Source: Sphingomonas sp. HMP9 (GTDB lineage: Bacteria > Pseudomonadota > Alphaproteobacteria > Sphingomonadales > Sphingomonadaceae). From it: a DNA stretch of 64,000 nt. The stretch lies in contig NZ_AP022673.1 in NCBI RefSeq assembly GCF_013374115.1, forward strand, positions 1 through 64,000. Direction: 5' to 3'. The notes beneath the pieces were generated by a model. That model was not told where the DNA came from. It did no database searches and saw nothing but the letters and a program-made list of their open reading frames with translations. This document shows, piece after piece, positions 27,117 through 36,610 of the stretch. The position numbers and the translations under genes were made by a program. Position 1 is the stretch's first letter; the number at the start of each line of letters is the position of its first letter.

Positions 27117-27197
27117 GTCATCCTGGGCTCGACCCAGGATCCAGAGCCAAGCAATCCGACGTCTATGGCTCTGGATCCTGACTCTCGTCAGGATGAC
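27117..27197. repeat. Family A palindromic repeat overlapping a stop codon
   Basis: An inverted repeat of the same type as at 1508: outer arms GTCATCC...GGATGAC, with GGATCCAGAGCC and its complement inside. The inner part of the left arm diverges from the 1508 copy (CCTGGGCTCGACCCAGG instead of CCTGACGAAAGTCAGG) yet is still a palindrome. The right end (27188-27197) encodes the last residues and stop of the acyl-CoA synthetase. Confidence 0.85.
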
Positions 27198-28756
27198 GGA
27201 AGAGTTGCGCTAAGCCGATCGCGCAGCTCGCGTTTGAGCACCTTGCCGATCGCACTCCGGGGTAGTTCGTCGGCTCTGTGAAGCGCGGACAGCCGCTGCG
27301 TCTTCCCGAGTTGACCGTTCACCCAGGTCAGGATCGCGGGCGCATCCTCGATTGCATCGGCCCGTGGGACGTAGAAGCCGAGCGGCGTTTCGCCCCATGC
27401 TTCGGACGGAACACCGATCACCGCGCAGTCCGCAACGGCCGGGTGCCGTGCCAACACCGCCTCCAGGTCCGACGGATAGATGTTGAACCCGCCCGAGATG
27501 ATCAGGTCCTTCTTCCTGTCCATCAGCGTGAGGAAACCGTCCTCGTCGAACCGGCCGACATCGCCGTGGCGGATGTAGCGATTGCCGTTTTCGTCATGCC
27601 ATTCGGCATCGCGCGTCGCCTCCACGCGGCCGTGATAGCCGTTCATCATGGCCGGGCTGCGGCCGACGACTTCGCCCATCTTGCCTGGGGCCACCTCGTT
27701 GCCGTCGTCGTCGATCAGGCGGATCTCGTGGCCCGGCATCGGCTGGCCGACGGTGTGCAGCTTGGTCGGGTTGGCGGTCGCGTTCAGCGCGCAACTCGCG
27801 CCGCCCTCGGTCATGCCGTAGAATTCGACGAGTATGCCGGGCCAACGCGCAACCACGTCGGCTTTCAGCGCCGCGGAGAAGGGCGCGCTGGTGCTGGTCT
27901 TGAAGCGGAATGCCGACAGGTCGAAGCGGTCGAAATCGGGGAGCGCCATGATCCGCTGATACTGGACGGGCACCAGCATCGTGTGTGTCGCATGGTAGCG
28001 TTCGGCAAGCTCGAGATATGCGCGCGCCTCGAACTTCCCCATCAGCACGACCGTGCCGCCCCAGCCGAGCGTCGGAAGGAAGCTGACGAGCGTGATGTTC
28101 GAGTAGAGCGGTGTGGCGATCATCGTGACCGCGGTGTCGAACCCGGCGGCGGTGTTGCGCGAAATATGCGCCCACCGCATCGCGTGGCTCTGGACGATAC
28201 CCTTTGGGGTTCCGGTCGTGCCCGATGAGTAGATGATATTGAACGCGTCGTACGGAGCGATCGCGACGGGGGTTGGCTTGGCACCTTCGGGCGCGAGCCA
28301 ATCCCCAAAATCTTGTTCCCCCGCGGAGGCGGGCCAGTCTTTGCGGGACAACACGATGCGGCGGGCTGACAGCGTTTGCCCCTCCAACGCCCGAGCATTC
28401 TCCGAATCGAGGAAGACGATCGGCGCGCCGCTGTCCGCAATCATCGCCGCGATCGCCGCCGCCGTCGCCGAAGGCGCGATCGGCGTCGCGACACATCCGC
28501 CCCGTACCGCACCAAGGAATATTGCTGCATAGTCGGTCGTCGGCGCCGCCACGATCGCCACCGCGGTGCCGGAAGTCACGCCATCGCGCTGCAACGCCGC
28601 CGCTACCCGGTCCATCACGCCATCGAGCGTCGCATAGTCGATGCTGCCCTGCGCATCGGCCACCGCGACCCGCCCGCCACGCTCCAGTGCGTGTGCATGG
28701 ATCAGGTCCGGCAAGGTGGAAAAGCCGGTGGCGAGCATCTCTGCGGCGGTCGTCAT
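27188..28756 (-). CDS. Acyl-CoA synthetase (AMP-forming)
   Basis: A class I adenylate-forming enzyme that activates a carboxylic acid to its CoA thioester. The 522 residues contain the P-loop YSSGTTGTPKGIVQSH, YGMTEGG, the hinge region GDVGRFDEDGFLTLMDRKKD with GGFNIYPSDLE, and the C-terminal catalytic Lys in AIGKVLK. Length and motifs fit medium- or long-chain fatty acid or aryl acid ligases. The final codons and stop (LPSS-stop) are provided by a family A repeat. It is divergent from a GST gene. Confidence 0.92.
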   Translation of the reverse strand: MTTAAEMLATGFSTLPDLIHAHALERGGRVAVADAQGSIDYATLDGVMDRVAAALQRDGVTSGTAVAIVAAPTTDYAAIFLGAVRGGCVATPIAPSATAAAIAAMIADSGAPIVFLDSENARALEGQTLSARRIVLSRKDWPASAGEQDFGDWLAPEGAKPTPVAIAPYDAFNIIYSSGTTGTPKGIVQSHAMRWAHISRNTAAGFDTAVTMIATPLYSNITLVSFLPTLGWGGTVVLMGKFEARAYLELAERYHATHTMLVPVQYQRIMALPDFDRFDLSAFRFKTSTSAPFSAALKADVVARWPGILVEFYGMTEGGASCALNATANPTKLHTVGQPMPGHEIRLIDDDGNEVAPGKMGEVVGRSPAMMNGYHGRVEATRDAEWHDENGNRYIRHGDVGRFDEDGFLTLMDRKKDLIISGGFNIYPSDLEAVLARHPAVADCAVIGVPSEAWGETPLGFYVPRADAIEDAPAILTWVNGQLGKTQRLSALHRADELPRSAIGKVLKRELRDRLSATLPSS

Positions 28757-28827
28757 TCCGGCATCGCTAGGCGAACGTGGCCGGCAATGCCATACGCGAT
28801 GTTCGAAAAACCGAAGGAGTGATCCGC

Positions 28828-29442
28828 TTGCTGTTCTACGATAGCGCGCTGCCCGCGCCCAATCCGCGCCGCGTCCGCATCTTCCTCGCCGAAAAGCACG
28901 TCCGCGTGCCGACGGCTCAAATCTCGATCCCCAAGGCCGAGCACAAGGCCGACCCGTTCCTCGCGGTCAATCCGCTCGGGCAGACGCCAGCACTCGCGTT
29001 CGACGATGGCCGCGTGCTGACCGAGAGCGTCGCGATCTGCCGCTATTTCGAGGTGCTCCACCCTGATCCGCCGATGTTTGGCCGCGGCGCGCACAACATC
29101 GCCGAGATCGACATGTGGACGCGGCGGATCGAGTTGCGGCTGATGACGCCGCTGTCGATGGTATGGCTGCACACGCACCCCTGGACCGCGCGGATCGTGA
29201 ACCCGCAATATACCGAGTTCGGCCAGAGCCAGCGCCCGCGCGTGCTGGCGGCGATGGCGGAGTTCGATTCCGTGCTCGACGGTCGCGACTGGCTCGACGG
29301 TGAGCGCTATACGATTGCCGATATCGTCCTGCTCACCACGATCGATTTCGCGAAGTTCGTCGGTGTTCCGGTACCAGAGGATCTCCAACACCTGAAAGCA
29401 TGGCACGCCCGCGCCTCTGCCCGGCTCAGCGCAAACGCGTAA
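28828..29442 (+). CDS. Glutathione S-transferase family protein
   Basis: A 204-residue GST: thioredoxin-like N-terminal domain with SALPAPNPRRVRIFLAEK and the glutathione-binding NPLGQTPAL and ESVAICRYF, then a helical domain with FTIAD-type YTIADIVLL. The TTG at 28828 is preceded by AAGGAG at 8 bases, better than an adjacent GTG at 28819, which is almost inside that site. The substrate is unknown; it is divergent from the acyl-CoA synthetase. Confidence 0.85.
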   Translation: MLFYDSALPAPNPRRVRIFLAEKHVRVPTAQISIPKAEHKADPFLAVNPLGQTPALAFDDGRVLTESVAICRYFEVLHPDPPMFGRGAHNIAEIDMWTRRIELRLMTPLSMVWLHTHPWTARIVNPQYTEFGQSQRPRVLAAMAEFDSVLDGRDWLDGERYTIADIVLLTTIDFAKFVGVPVPEDLQHLKAWHARASARLSANA

Positions 29443-29536
29443 CCGGCACGGTTAACCAACTCGTTTCACACGATAGAAGTCCTTCTTCGCTTAGCTCCGG
29501 CGCGGGACACGTCGTGCCCGCCGGGGAGAAAATAGA

Positions 29537-30283
29537 GTGCACAAGCAGATCATCGTTGCGGCATTGTGCATGCTACCGACCGCCATCGCTGCGCAGACGG
29601 CGCCCATGGATCCGGCGCCCATGGATCCGGCGATCGTCGTGCCGGCGCATACCGAAATGCTGTTGCGCCTGGACGAGGAGATTGCGTCGGATCGCGCACG
29701 CGTCGGGCAATCTGTCGCGGTCTCCGTCGCGCGGGACGTGATCGTCGATGGTGCGGTGCTCATCCCGCGTGGATCTCCCGGTGTCGGCGCGGTCACCCTC
29801 AGGACGGGCAAAGGCGCGTTCGGTAGATCGGGCAAGCTCGATATCGAACTCCGCTCGGTCGAGGTCGGCGGTCATAGCGTGCCTGTCGTCGGTCGCTATC
29901 ACGTCGCGGGTGATGGCCGGACCGGCGAGACGATCGGCACGATCATCGTCGGCGGTGTCGTCGCGGGCGCGTTCGTCACCGGGCACAATGCCGTGTTCGA
30001 GCAGGGGCGCCAGTTCACCGCGTTCACGGGCGAGGCGACCCGGATCGCGCGTCCGGCGATCCGCATGGCTCGGTACGTACCGCCGGCCGCTCTCCCCTTA
30101 ATGCCGTTCGCGCGAAACGCGCCGTTGGCATCACCATCCTACGCGACAATCGCCTATAGTCCGCCGCCAGCGATTGCTGGTCCGCCGGCCTACGTCGCCG
30201 ATGGCAGTTTCGCGCAGAGGTTGGCCGCAGCCCAACCCGTCCGCGGTGGCGATCCGCGGTTGGGTTGGACGATCAGCGACTAA
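29537..30283 (+). CDS. Hypothetical secreted protein with APMDP duplication
   Basis: A 248-residue protein with a signal peptide (about 1-19, ending AIAAQ). An exact 15-bp tandem duplication encodes APMDP twice just after it. The middle (about 35-130) is strand-rich (VPAHTEMLLRLDEEI, then VLIPRGSPGVGAV) and suggests a small beta domain of the kind seen in TrbI/VirB10-like or SH3-like surface proteins, but I cannot assign a family. The C-terminal third is Pro/Ala-rich. GGGGAG precedes the GTG start. Confidence 0.65.
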   Translation: MHKQIIVAALCMLPTAIAAQTAPMDPAPMDPAIVVPAHTEMLLRLDEEIASDRARVGQSVAVSVARDVIVDGAVLIPRGSPGVGAVTLRTGKGAFGRSGKLDIELRSVEVGGHSVPVVGRYHVAGDGRTGETIGTIIVGGVVAGAFVTGHNAVFEQGRQFTAFTGEATRIARPAIRMARYVPPAALPLMPFARNAPLASPSYATIAYSPPPAIAGPPAYVADGSFAQRLAAAQPVRGGDPRLGWTISD

Positions 30284-30783
30284 TGCGCGGCCTGCGCTAC
30301 AGTCTCCTCCAACCGCGTCGTATTAGCCTCTTCGGACATCGGTACGCTGCTGTCCTTGATTGCCGTGTCCTTTTGGCGCGGTCTTAAGGAGACGGACGCG
30401 ACTGCAGGATTCTCTCCTCGGCGGATCCCGTAACCACAATACGCTTTGCAACGTCGCGAATCTGTGCGAGGGAAGCTGCATACCCGGTATTCAGATTGCC
30501 CGGACGCTCCGCTCCATCAACGATGGCAGGCGAGCCCGGCGACGACGTTGGAGAGGGGATAAGGCGGAAGAGCGGCCCGAACGAGGGCGCATCTTCCGCC
30601 GTCCTTCTCAAGATGCCCCGGTATTATCGTCAAATCCGTAAGAGCTTGTTTCCAAGCGGTAATAATGTTCGTCGGCGCCAGCCTATCGGCTCGCCGCAAG
30701 TCGGCGGAAGATGCAGCTTTCGCTTGTCTGGTACGCATCGATTGCCCTAGCGTAAGGCCTGTTTCGACTTCGAGGTATTGCCG
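30284..30783. other. 500-bp gene-free stretch
   Basis: No convincing gene was seen. A 13-bp inverted repeat (GCATCTTCCGCCG at 30589-30601 and its complement at 30703-30715) brackets an AT-richer segment with TAATAATG. The last part should carry the promoter of the following transporter gene. This may be eroded former coding sequence. Confidence 0.5.
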
Positions 30784-32088
30784 GTGGCCGCAGCGTATCA
30801 GTCCCATCCCGAGATCGCCGACGCATTGGCGATGAAGCGACGGGGCCTGACGCTCGCGCTCCTCACCTTCACCTATTTCTTCAGTTACATGGATCGCCAG
30901 ATCCTCGCGATCCTGCTCGAACGGATCAAGGCGGACCTGCTGCTAACCGACACGCAACTCGGCTTGCTGTCGGGTCTGGTGTTCGCGATATTCTACGCGA
31001 CGCTCGGCATCCCGGTCGCGCGGTTGGCGGATCGGACCAGTCGGCGCAACATCATCGCCGCCAGCCTGACGATCTGGAGCGCGATGACCGCGCTGTGCGG
31101 CCTTGCGCAAAATTTCACGCAGCTGATGCTGTTCCGGATCGGCGTTGGCATCGGCGAAGCGGGGTCGAGTCCGCCCAGCCATTCCATCATCGCCGATCTC
31201 TACCCGCCCGAGAAGCGCGCGAGTGCGATGGCGGTGTATTCGCTCGGTGTCGTGCTCGGCGCAGGGTTTGGCACGCTGATCGGCGGTGTGGTCGCGCATT
31301 CGTACGGCTGGCGGATCGCGATGATGACAGTCGGTCTGCCGGGGATCGCGCTCGCCATCCTGGTCCGGCTGTTCATGGTCGAGCCGCGCCGCGGGCTGTC
31401 CGACGCCGCCCGCGCAGCCGAGGCGACGCCGATGCCGAGCGTGGGGCAGGGCTTCGCGTCGATGTGGGCGAGTGCGCCGGCGCGGCATCTGGTGGTCGGT
31501 GTCACGCTCACCTCGATGATCGGCTATGCGCTGACGGGTTGGGGGCCGAGCTACATGCAGCGGTCGCTGGGCGTATCGATGCTCGACATCTCGCGCTATA
31601 TCGCGCTCCCGGGGGCGTTGTTCGGCGCGGTGTCGGCGCTGGCCGGCGGCAAGATCGCCGACATGCTCGCCAAGAGGCACGGCCTCCATGTCCAGGCCTG
31701 GGTCGTCCTCGTGATGAAGGGCTTGTCGCTTCCGTTCGCGCTCGCTTTCTACCTGATCGACGCGCCCGCGATCGCGATCGGCAGCTATTTCGTCTCGCTC
31801 GTCTTCGCCAACTCGTATCTCGGACCAAGCTTCGCGCTGATCCAGCATCTCGCGCCATTGCAGATCCGCGCGATGTGGGCGGCAATCACGTTACTGGTCA
31901 TTAATCTGGTCGGGCTCGGCCTAGGACCAACGTTGGTCGGCTGGCTCAGCGATCTTCTGAAGCCGGGGTTCGGCGCGGATTCGCTGCGCTATGCGCTGGT
32001 TATCATCGTGCTGATGACGCCGTGGGCGCTGTTTCATTACTGGCGCGCTGGGGTTCTGCTGAAGCGCGCAGAGGATGCGGTGAGGTAA
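30784..32088 (+). CDS. Spinster-like MFS transporter
   Basis: A 434-residue major facilitator with about 12 membrane segments. Early motifs YFFSYMDRQILAILL, GLLSGLVFAIFYATLGIPVARLADR and RIGVGIGEAGSSPPSHSIIADLYPPEKR are typical of the bacterial spinster-like branch. Members export or import lipids and aromatic or steroid-like compounds; no ligand can be inferred. The GTG at 30784 is chosen because GAGG lies 8 bases upstream; a TTG two codons earlier is too close to it. Confidence 0.9.
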   Translation: MAAAYQSHPEIADALAMKRRGLTLALLTFTYFFSYMDRQILAILLERIKADLLLTDTQLGLLSGLVFAIFYATLGIPVARLADRTSRRNIIAASLTIWSAMTALCGLAQNFTQLMLFRIGVGIGEAGSSPPSHSIIADLYPPEKRASAMAVYSLGVVLGAGFGTLIGGVVAHSYGWRIAMMTVGLPGIALAILVRLFMVEPRRGLSDAARAAEATPMPSVGQGFASMWASAPARHLVVGVTLTSMIGYALTGWGPSYMQRSLGVSMLDISRYIALPGALFGAVSALAGGKIADMLAKRHGLHVQAWVVLVMKGLSLPFALAFYLIDAPAIAIGSYFVSLVFANSYLGPSFALIQHLAPLQIRAMWAAITLLVINLVGLGLGPTLVGWLSDLLKPGFGADSLRYALVIIVLMTPWALFHYWRAGVLLKRAEDAVR

Positions 32089-32180
32089 GCACGCACCCTC
32101 CTTCGTCAGGATGACGGGGTGGGGGCGTTGGCGATCCCCACGCGTTCGCAGGATGATTGATGAGATACCGCGTAGCCAAG

Positions 32181-32555
32181 CTATCCGGTAACCCCATCCT
32201 CCAATATCCAAGCCATCGCCGACTTCCGATCGTCGAACACCGCCATGTCGTCGCGCACAGACGCGATCCGCTTCACCTGCAGCCGCGCCAGCTTGCCATC
32301 GGTATACAGCGCGACCTTGCGCGACTTCAGCGGCATCGATACGGCCACGCGTTGCAGCATCGCGATCACCTCCTGCGGCTGGATCGCGGACTTCGAGAAG
32401 TTGCACAGCAGCGTATGCCGCTTGCCGGTTGCCAGCACGCGCCGTCCCTCGCGCTCCAGGTCGCGCAGGAAATCCTGGACATGCTCGATCGTCCAGAAGC
32501 CGGACGCGTCCACCTCGATAATCCCCGTCGCAAGATCGGTCGTGATCGTGTGCAT
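32181..32555 (-). CDS. STAS/SpoIIAA-like protein
   Basis: A 124-residue protein with the alternating strand-helix pattern of SpoIIAA/STAS-like domains: strand IIEVDASGFWTIEHVQDFL, then ATGKRHTLLCNFSKS and the C-terminal KVALYTDGKLARLQVKRIAS and FDDRKSAMAWIL. Such domains bind anionic lipids or act in regulatory switches. It stands alone between the transporter (convergent) and the TetR gene. The precise role is unknown. Confidence 0.65.
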   Translation of the reverse strand: MHTITTDLATGIIEVDASGFWTIEHVQDFLRDLEREGRRVLATGKRHTLLCNFSKSAIQPQEVIAMLQRVAVSMPLKSRKVALYTDGKLARLQVKRIASVRDDMAVFDDRKSAMAWILEDGVTG

Positions 32556-32651
32556 GCCGCCTCCGTGAAGACCCGGGATCGGCCCTCAGAGGTTAATGTG
32601 ACGTAACCAAACCGTTCCGACTTGAAGCGCACATGACTTCGGGTTGAGCGG

Positions 32652-33896
32652 TCAGGCTTTCGCCATCCGGTCGTCGAACAGACCGAACATCAGCGTCGAG
32701 GCGTACATCGCGATCGCCCGTTCGCGCGGCATCGTCGACGCCCATTTGCGCATGTCGAACGCCGCGTTCTGGAGCGCCATCAGTGCCTGCGCCGCGATCA
32801 GCGCATCGACCGCACGGATCGAGCCTTCGCCGATCCCGTCCATCATCATGCCCGCATAGCGTCGCGCGATGCCGTTCGAACGATCGACCATCGCGTTGCG
32901 CACGCCGACCGGCAAACCGCTGAGTGCGGTGGTGCGCAGCAAAGGCCCCCGCTCGGCGAACTGCACGTCGAGCAGGGTCGCGACCGTGCTCGACAGCTTG
33001 TGCCAGTAACTGCCGCCCTCCGCCTCGCCACGACTCTGCGCATCGGCGATCGTGTCGAAGCTGCGGCGATAGCACGCGATGACGAGGTCGTCCTTCGCGT
33101 CGAGATGGTGGTAGAAGCTGCCCTTGGTCACGTTCAGCTCGGACGCGATCTTCTGCACCGACGCGCCGCGATAGCCGAGTTCGTTGATCAGCCGGGTGGC
33201 AGCCAGCAGGAACGCCTCGCGCCCTGGCTCCGCCTCGTCATGGCTCAGATCGAGCAGGGTAGGGGACCATTTGGCGTCCTTGCCTGCGATGCCGTGCGCG
33301 AACACGTCCATCAGCCGCTCCTCGACGCGGCCATACTGATCGGGCTCGTACCGCGTCAGCCAGATCGGCAGCCAGAACGTGTTCTCGAGCAGCACATGCG
33401 CGCGGGCGCCGTTGAGATCGGTCTGCGCGCGCGACGACGTCGGGCCCCACAGCAGCCGAGTCCGCCGGAACACCTCGCGCCAGCCCGCCATCAGCCGGCC
33501 GCGCATCGGTTCCTCGGTGGCGCGCAGATCGGACAGGACGGCGAACGCCTTCTCCTCGCCGCGCTGAATGCGGTTCAGGCGGTCCATGTTAAGCGCTAGA
33601 TAGCGCCGTACGCGATCTTCCGGCGTCGCTTCTTCCATCGCGATGTCGAGCATCGCGATCAGGGACTCGAGCGTGTTTTCGAACGCCGCCGCTGCGAGGT
33701 CTTCCTTGCGCTTGAAATAATAGGTAACGCTCGTCGTGTTGAGCCCGACGCGCCGCGCCACGTCCGCGAACGTCATGCCCTTGGCACTCTGCTCGTTGAT
33801 CGCTTCTGCCGCCGCGGCGAGGATCGCATCACGCTTCGCACGGAAGCGCTTGGTACCCTGTTCGCTCTCGTCGCTGGCCTCTGCCGGAACCTTCAT
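32652..33896 (-). CDS. Double TetR-type transcriptional regulator
   Basis: The 414-residue protein contains two complete TetR modules in tandem. The first HTH is at about 22-62 (MTFADVARRVGLNTTSVTYYF) and the second at about 226-265 (GASVQKIASELNVTKGSFYH); each is followed by an all-helical ligand-binding region. Most TetR proteins are about half this length and dimerise, so this is a fused pseudo-dimer or binds two sites. It is divergent from the acyl-CoA dehydrogenase gene and probably controls the catabolic genes from 34 to 39 kb. Confidence 0.9.
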   Translation of the reverse strand: MKVPAEASDESEQGTKRFRAKRDAILAAAAEAINEQSAKGMTFADVARRVGLNTTSVTYYFKRKEDLAAAAFENTLESLIAMLDIAMEEATPEDRVRRYLALNMDRLNRIQRGEEKAFAVLSDLRATEEPMRGRLMAGWREVFRRTRLLWGPTSSRAQTDLNGARAHVLLENTFWLPIWLTRYEPDQYGRVEERLMDVFAHGIAGKDAKWSPTLLDLSHDEAEPGREAFLLAATRLINELGYRGASVQKIASELNVTKGSFYHHLDAKDDLVIACYRRSFDTIADAQSRGEAEGGSYWHKLSSTVATLLDVQFAERGPLLRTTALSGLPVGVRNAMVDRSNGIARRYAGMMMDGIGEGSIRAVDALIAAQALMALQNAAFDMRKWASTMPRERAIAMYASTLMFGLFDDRMAKA

Positions 33897-33993
33897 CGAA
33901 ACACCCTATCAGCTTCGATTTGAAGATACAGTGCTTTTTAGGCGCTTTCAGGGCGGACTTGAAAACATGCTTTCTGGACCGCTGCACATGCTT

Positions 33994-34009
33994 TACCGAA
34001 TACGCGGTA
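33994..34009. promoter_or_regulatory. Possible operator between tetR and acyl-CoA dehydrogenase
   Basis: TACCG-N6-CGGTA is a short palindrome in the 156-bp divergent region, 43 bp upstream of the acyl-CoA dehydrogenase start. Size and place fit a TetR operator, but a 5-bp arm can arise by chance. Confidence 0.35.
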
Positions 34010-34052
34010 TGGTCTAACCCGCGTCAAAAGCGATGACGAACGGAGAGCCCGC

Positions 34053-35336
34053 ATGGATTTCAGCTTCAGCGAACGAGAGACGTATTTCCGCGATCGGGTC
34101 CGCGATTTCATCGACCAGAACATCCGCCCCCGACAGGCCGATTACGACCAGCAGGCGCATGAGGGCGAGCGCTGGAAGGTAATTCCGGTGATCGAGGAGA
34201 TGAAGGAGAAGGCCAAGGCAGCGGGACTCTGGAATTTCTTCATGCCGCCGCATTCGGGGCAGACGCATGTCGACGATTCGTTCGAGTTCGAAGGCACCCA
34301 GCTCACCAATCTCGAATATGCGTTATGCGCCGAGGAGATGGGCAAGGTCAGTTGGGCGAGCGAGTGTTTCAACTGCTCCGCCCCCGATACCGGCAACATG
34401 GAGGTGTTTCACCGCTATGGCACGCGCGACCAGAAGGAGGCGTATCTCGGGCCGCTGATGCGCGGCGAGATCCGCTCGGCGTTCCTGATGACCGAGCCTG
34501 CGGTGGCGTCGTCGGACGCGACCAATATCGAGACGAGCATGGTCCGCGACGGCGATCACTACGTCATCAACGGCACGAAATGGTGGTCGTCTGGCGTCGG
34601 CGATCCGCGCTGCAAGATCGCGATCGTGATGGGCAAAACCTCGTTCGAAGGCTCGCGCCATCAGCAGCAGAGCCAGATCCTCGTGCCGATGGACACGCCC
34701 GGCGTGACGATCAAGCGGATGCTGTCGGTCTATGGCTATGACCACGCGCCGCACGGGCACGGCGAAGTGGTGCTCGAGAATGTCCGCGTACCGGTCGAGA
34801 ATGTGTTGCTTGGCGAGGGCCGCGGGTTCGAGATCGCGCAAGGTCGGCTCGGGCCGGGCCGTATCCATCACTGCATGCGGACCATCGGCGTCGCCGAGAC
34901 CGCGATCGAGGCGATGGCGCGGCGGTTGCTGGACCGTGTCGCGTTCGGCAAGCGGATCGCCGACTTCTCGGTATGGGAAGAGCGAATCGCCACCGCGCGC
35001 ATCGATATCGAGATGACTCGGCTGCTGTGCCTCAAGGCGGCGGATATGATGGACAAGGCGGGCAACAAGTCCGCGCAGATCGAGATTTCGATGATCAAGG
35101 TCGCCGCGCCCAACATGGCGCTTCGGATCCTCGACGACGCGATCCAGGCGCACGGCGGCGGCGGCGTGTCGGGCGACTTCCGGCTGGCGCACGACTGGGC
35201 GGCGATGCGGACGGTGCGCTTCGCCGACGGTCCGGACGAAGTCCACAACCGCTCGATCGCGCGCAACGAGTTCGGGAAATACGGGGACTTCCGGAGAGGT
35301 GGCGTGTCGAGCGGCGATGTCGGGGTGAGCCGGTAA
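34053..35336 (+). CDS. Acyl-CoA dehydrogenase
   Basis: A flavin-dependent acyl-CoA dehydrogenase of 427 residues: N-terminal helical domain, the beta domain with [18 protein letters not shown] and NGTKWWSSG, and the C-terminal helical domain with [12 protein letters not shown] and [15 protein letters not shown]. Sequence features fit the ACAD10/11-like branch that is often encoded with APH-like kinases and SDRs, exactly as here (phosphotransferase at 36607, SDRs at 37812 and 38590). The substrate is a branched or hydroxylated acyl-CoA by analogy only. Confidence 0.93.
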   Translation: MDFSFSERETYFRDRVRDFIDQNIRPRQADYDQQAHEGERWKVIPVIEEMKEKAKAAGLWNFFMPPHSGQTHVDDSFEFEGTQLTNLEYALCAEEMGKVSWASECFNCSAPDTGNMEVFHRYGTRDQKEAYLGPLMRGEIRSAFLMTEPAVASSDATNIETSMVRDGDHYVINGTKWWSSGVGDPRCKIAIVMGKTSFEGSRHQQQSQILVPMDTPGVTIKRMLSVYGYDHAPHGHGEVVLENVRVPVENVLLGEGRGFEIAQGRLGPGRIHHCMRTIGVAETAIEAMARRLLDRVAFGKRIADFSVWEERIATARIDIEMTRLLCLKAADMMDKAGNKSAQIEISMIKVAAPNMALRILDDAIQAHGGGGVSGDFRLAHDWAAMRTVRFADGPDEVHNRSIARNEFGKYGDFRRGGVSSGDVGVSR

Positions 35337-35356
35337 ACCCTCGTCGCCCCCCGATC

Positions 35357-35475
35357 CCGTTCGTCCCGAGTAGGCATCGAGCGTGTCGAGATGACGTATC
35401 GAAGGACCTGTGATCGCACGGAGGTCCTTCGATACGGGTTCTCGACTTCGCTCGATCCCTACTCGGGACGAACGG
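35357..35475. repeat. Family E palindromic repeat (long form)
   Basis: A 119-bp element whose ends are perfect inverted repeats (CCGTTCGTCCCGAGTAG and complement), with an inner inverted pair around ATCGAAGGACC/GGTCCTTCGAT and a partly matching CGAGCG...TCGAC segment. A shorter relative is at 40884. It lies between the acyl-CoA dehydrogenase and alcohol dehydrogenase genes. Confidence 0.85.
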
Positions 35476-35527
35476 CAATATTTCTAGCGGTGTTCTTTTA
35501 CCGCAGTGTTTCCGGAGCGCATCGACC

Positions 35528-36610
35528 ATGAAAGCCGCCGTCCTTTTCGAAGCCAACACCCCGCTCAGCATCGAGGACGTCACCGTCTCGAAGCCGACGG
35601 CACACGAAGTGCTCATCCGCACGATGGCAGTCGGCGTGTGCCGTTCCGACCTGCATTTCGTCGATGGCGCCTATCCGCACGCGATGCCGACGATTCCCGG
35701 GCACGAGGCTTGCGGCGTCGTCGAGGCGGTCGGCGACGAAGTGCGTGGCGTGAAGGTCGGCGACCATGTCGTGACCTGCTTGTCGGCGTTTTGCGGCCAG
35801 TGCGAATTCTGCGTCACGGGCCGGATGTCGTTGTGCATAGACGCCAGCGTCCGCCGTCCCAAGGGCGCCGCCCCGCGTCTGATGCTCGGTGACCGGCCGA
35901 TCGCACAGATGCTCAACCTCAGCGCCTATGCCGAGATGATGCTGGTCCACGAACACGCCTGCGTTGCGATCGACCGCGACATGCCGATGGACCGGGCGGC
36001 GTTGCTTGGGTGTGCGATCACGACGGGCGCGGGAGCGGTGTTCAACACCACCGATGTCACGCCGGGCGAGACGGTCTGCGTCGTCGGCTGCGGCGGGATC
36101 GGACTGGCAGCCGTCAATGCGGCCAAGATCGCTGGCGCGGGCAAGATCATCGCACTCGATCCCGTCCCGGAAAAGCGCGCGATGGCAGAGAAGCTCGGCG
36201 CGACGCACAGCATCGACGCGCTGTCCGATACCGCCGCGGACGAGGTCGTCGCGATCACCAAGGGCGGCGTGCATCATGCGATCGAGGCGGTCGGGCGCGC
36301 GCAATCGGCCGCGACCGCGGTGAAGGTGCTGCGGCGAGGCGGTACCGCGACTATTCTCGGCATGATGCCGCTCGGCGAGAAGGTCGGGCTGTCGGCGATG
36401 GACTTGCTTTCGGGCAAGCGGTTGCAGGGTGGGTTCATGGGCTCGAACCGGTTCCCGGTCGACATTCCGCGGCTGGTCGATTTCTACATGCGCGGGCTGC
36501 TCGACCTCGACACGATCATCGCCGACCGGATGCCGCTGGAGCGTATCAACGACGCGTTCGACGAACTGCGTCGCGGCGACACCACCCGTAGCGTGATCAC
36601 GTTCGCATGA
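35528..36610 (+). CDS. Zn-dependent alcohol dehydrogenase
   Basis: A medium-chain dehydrogenase of 360 residues. Catalytic Zn ligands are Cys in VGVCRSDLH and His-Glu in PGHEACG. The structural Zn loop has four Cys in CGQCEFCVTGRMSLC, and the Rossmann GCGGIGLAAVNAAKIAGA binds NAD(P). Similar enzymes oxidise aliphatic or aromatic alcohols, or act like glutathione-dependent formaldehyde dehydrogenase. GGAG precedes the ATG. The stop overlaps the kinase gene (ATGA), so they are coupled. Confidence 0.92.
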   Translation: MKAAVLFEANTPLSIEDVTVSKPTAHEVLIRTMAVGVCRSDLHFVDGAYPHAMPTIPGHEACGVVEAVGDEVRGVKVGDHVVTCLSAFCGQCEFCVTGRMSLCIDASVRRPKGAAPRLMLGDRPIAQMLNLSAYAEMMLVHEHACVAIDRDMPMDRAALLGCAITTGAGAVFNTTDVTPGETVCVVGCGGIGLAAVNAAKIAGAGKIIALDPVPEKRAMAEKLGATHSIDALSDTAADEVVAITKGGVHHAIEAVGRAQSAATAVKVLRRGGTATILGMMPLGEKVGLSAMDLLSGKRLQGGFMGSNRFPVDIPRLVDFYMRGLLDLDTIIADRMPLERINDAFDELRRGDTTRSVITFA

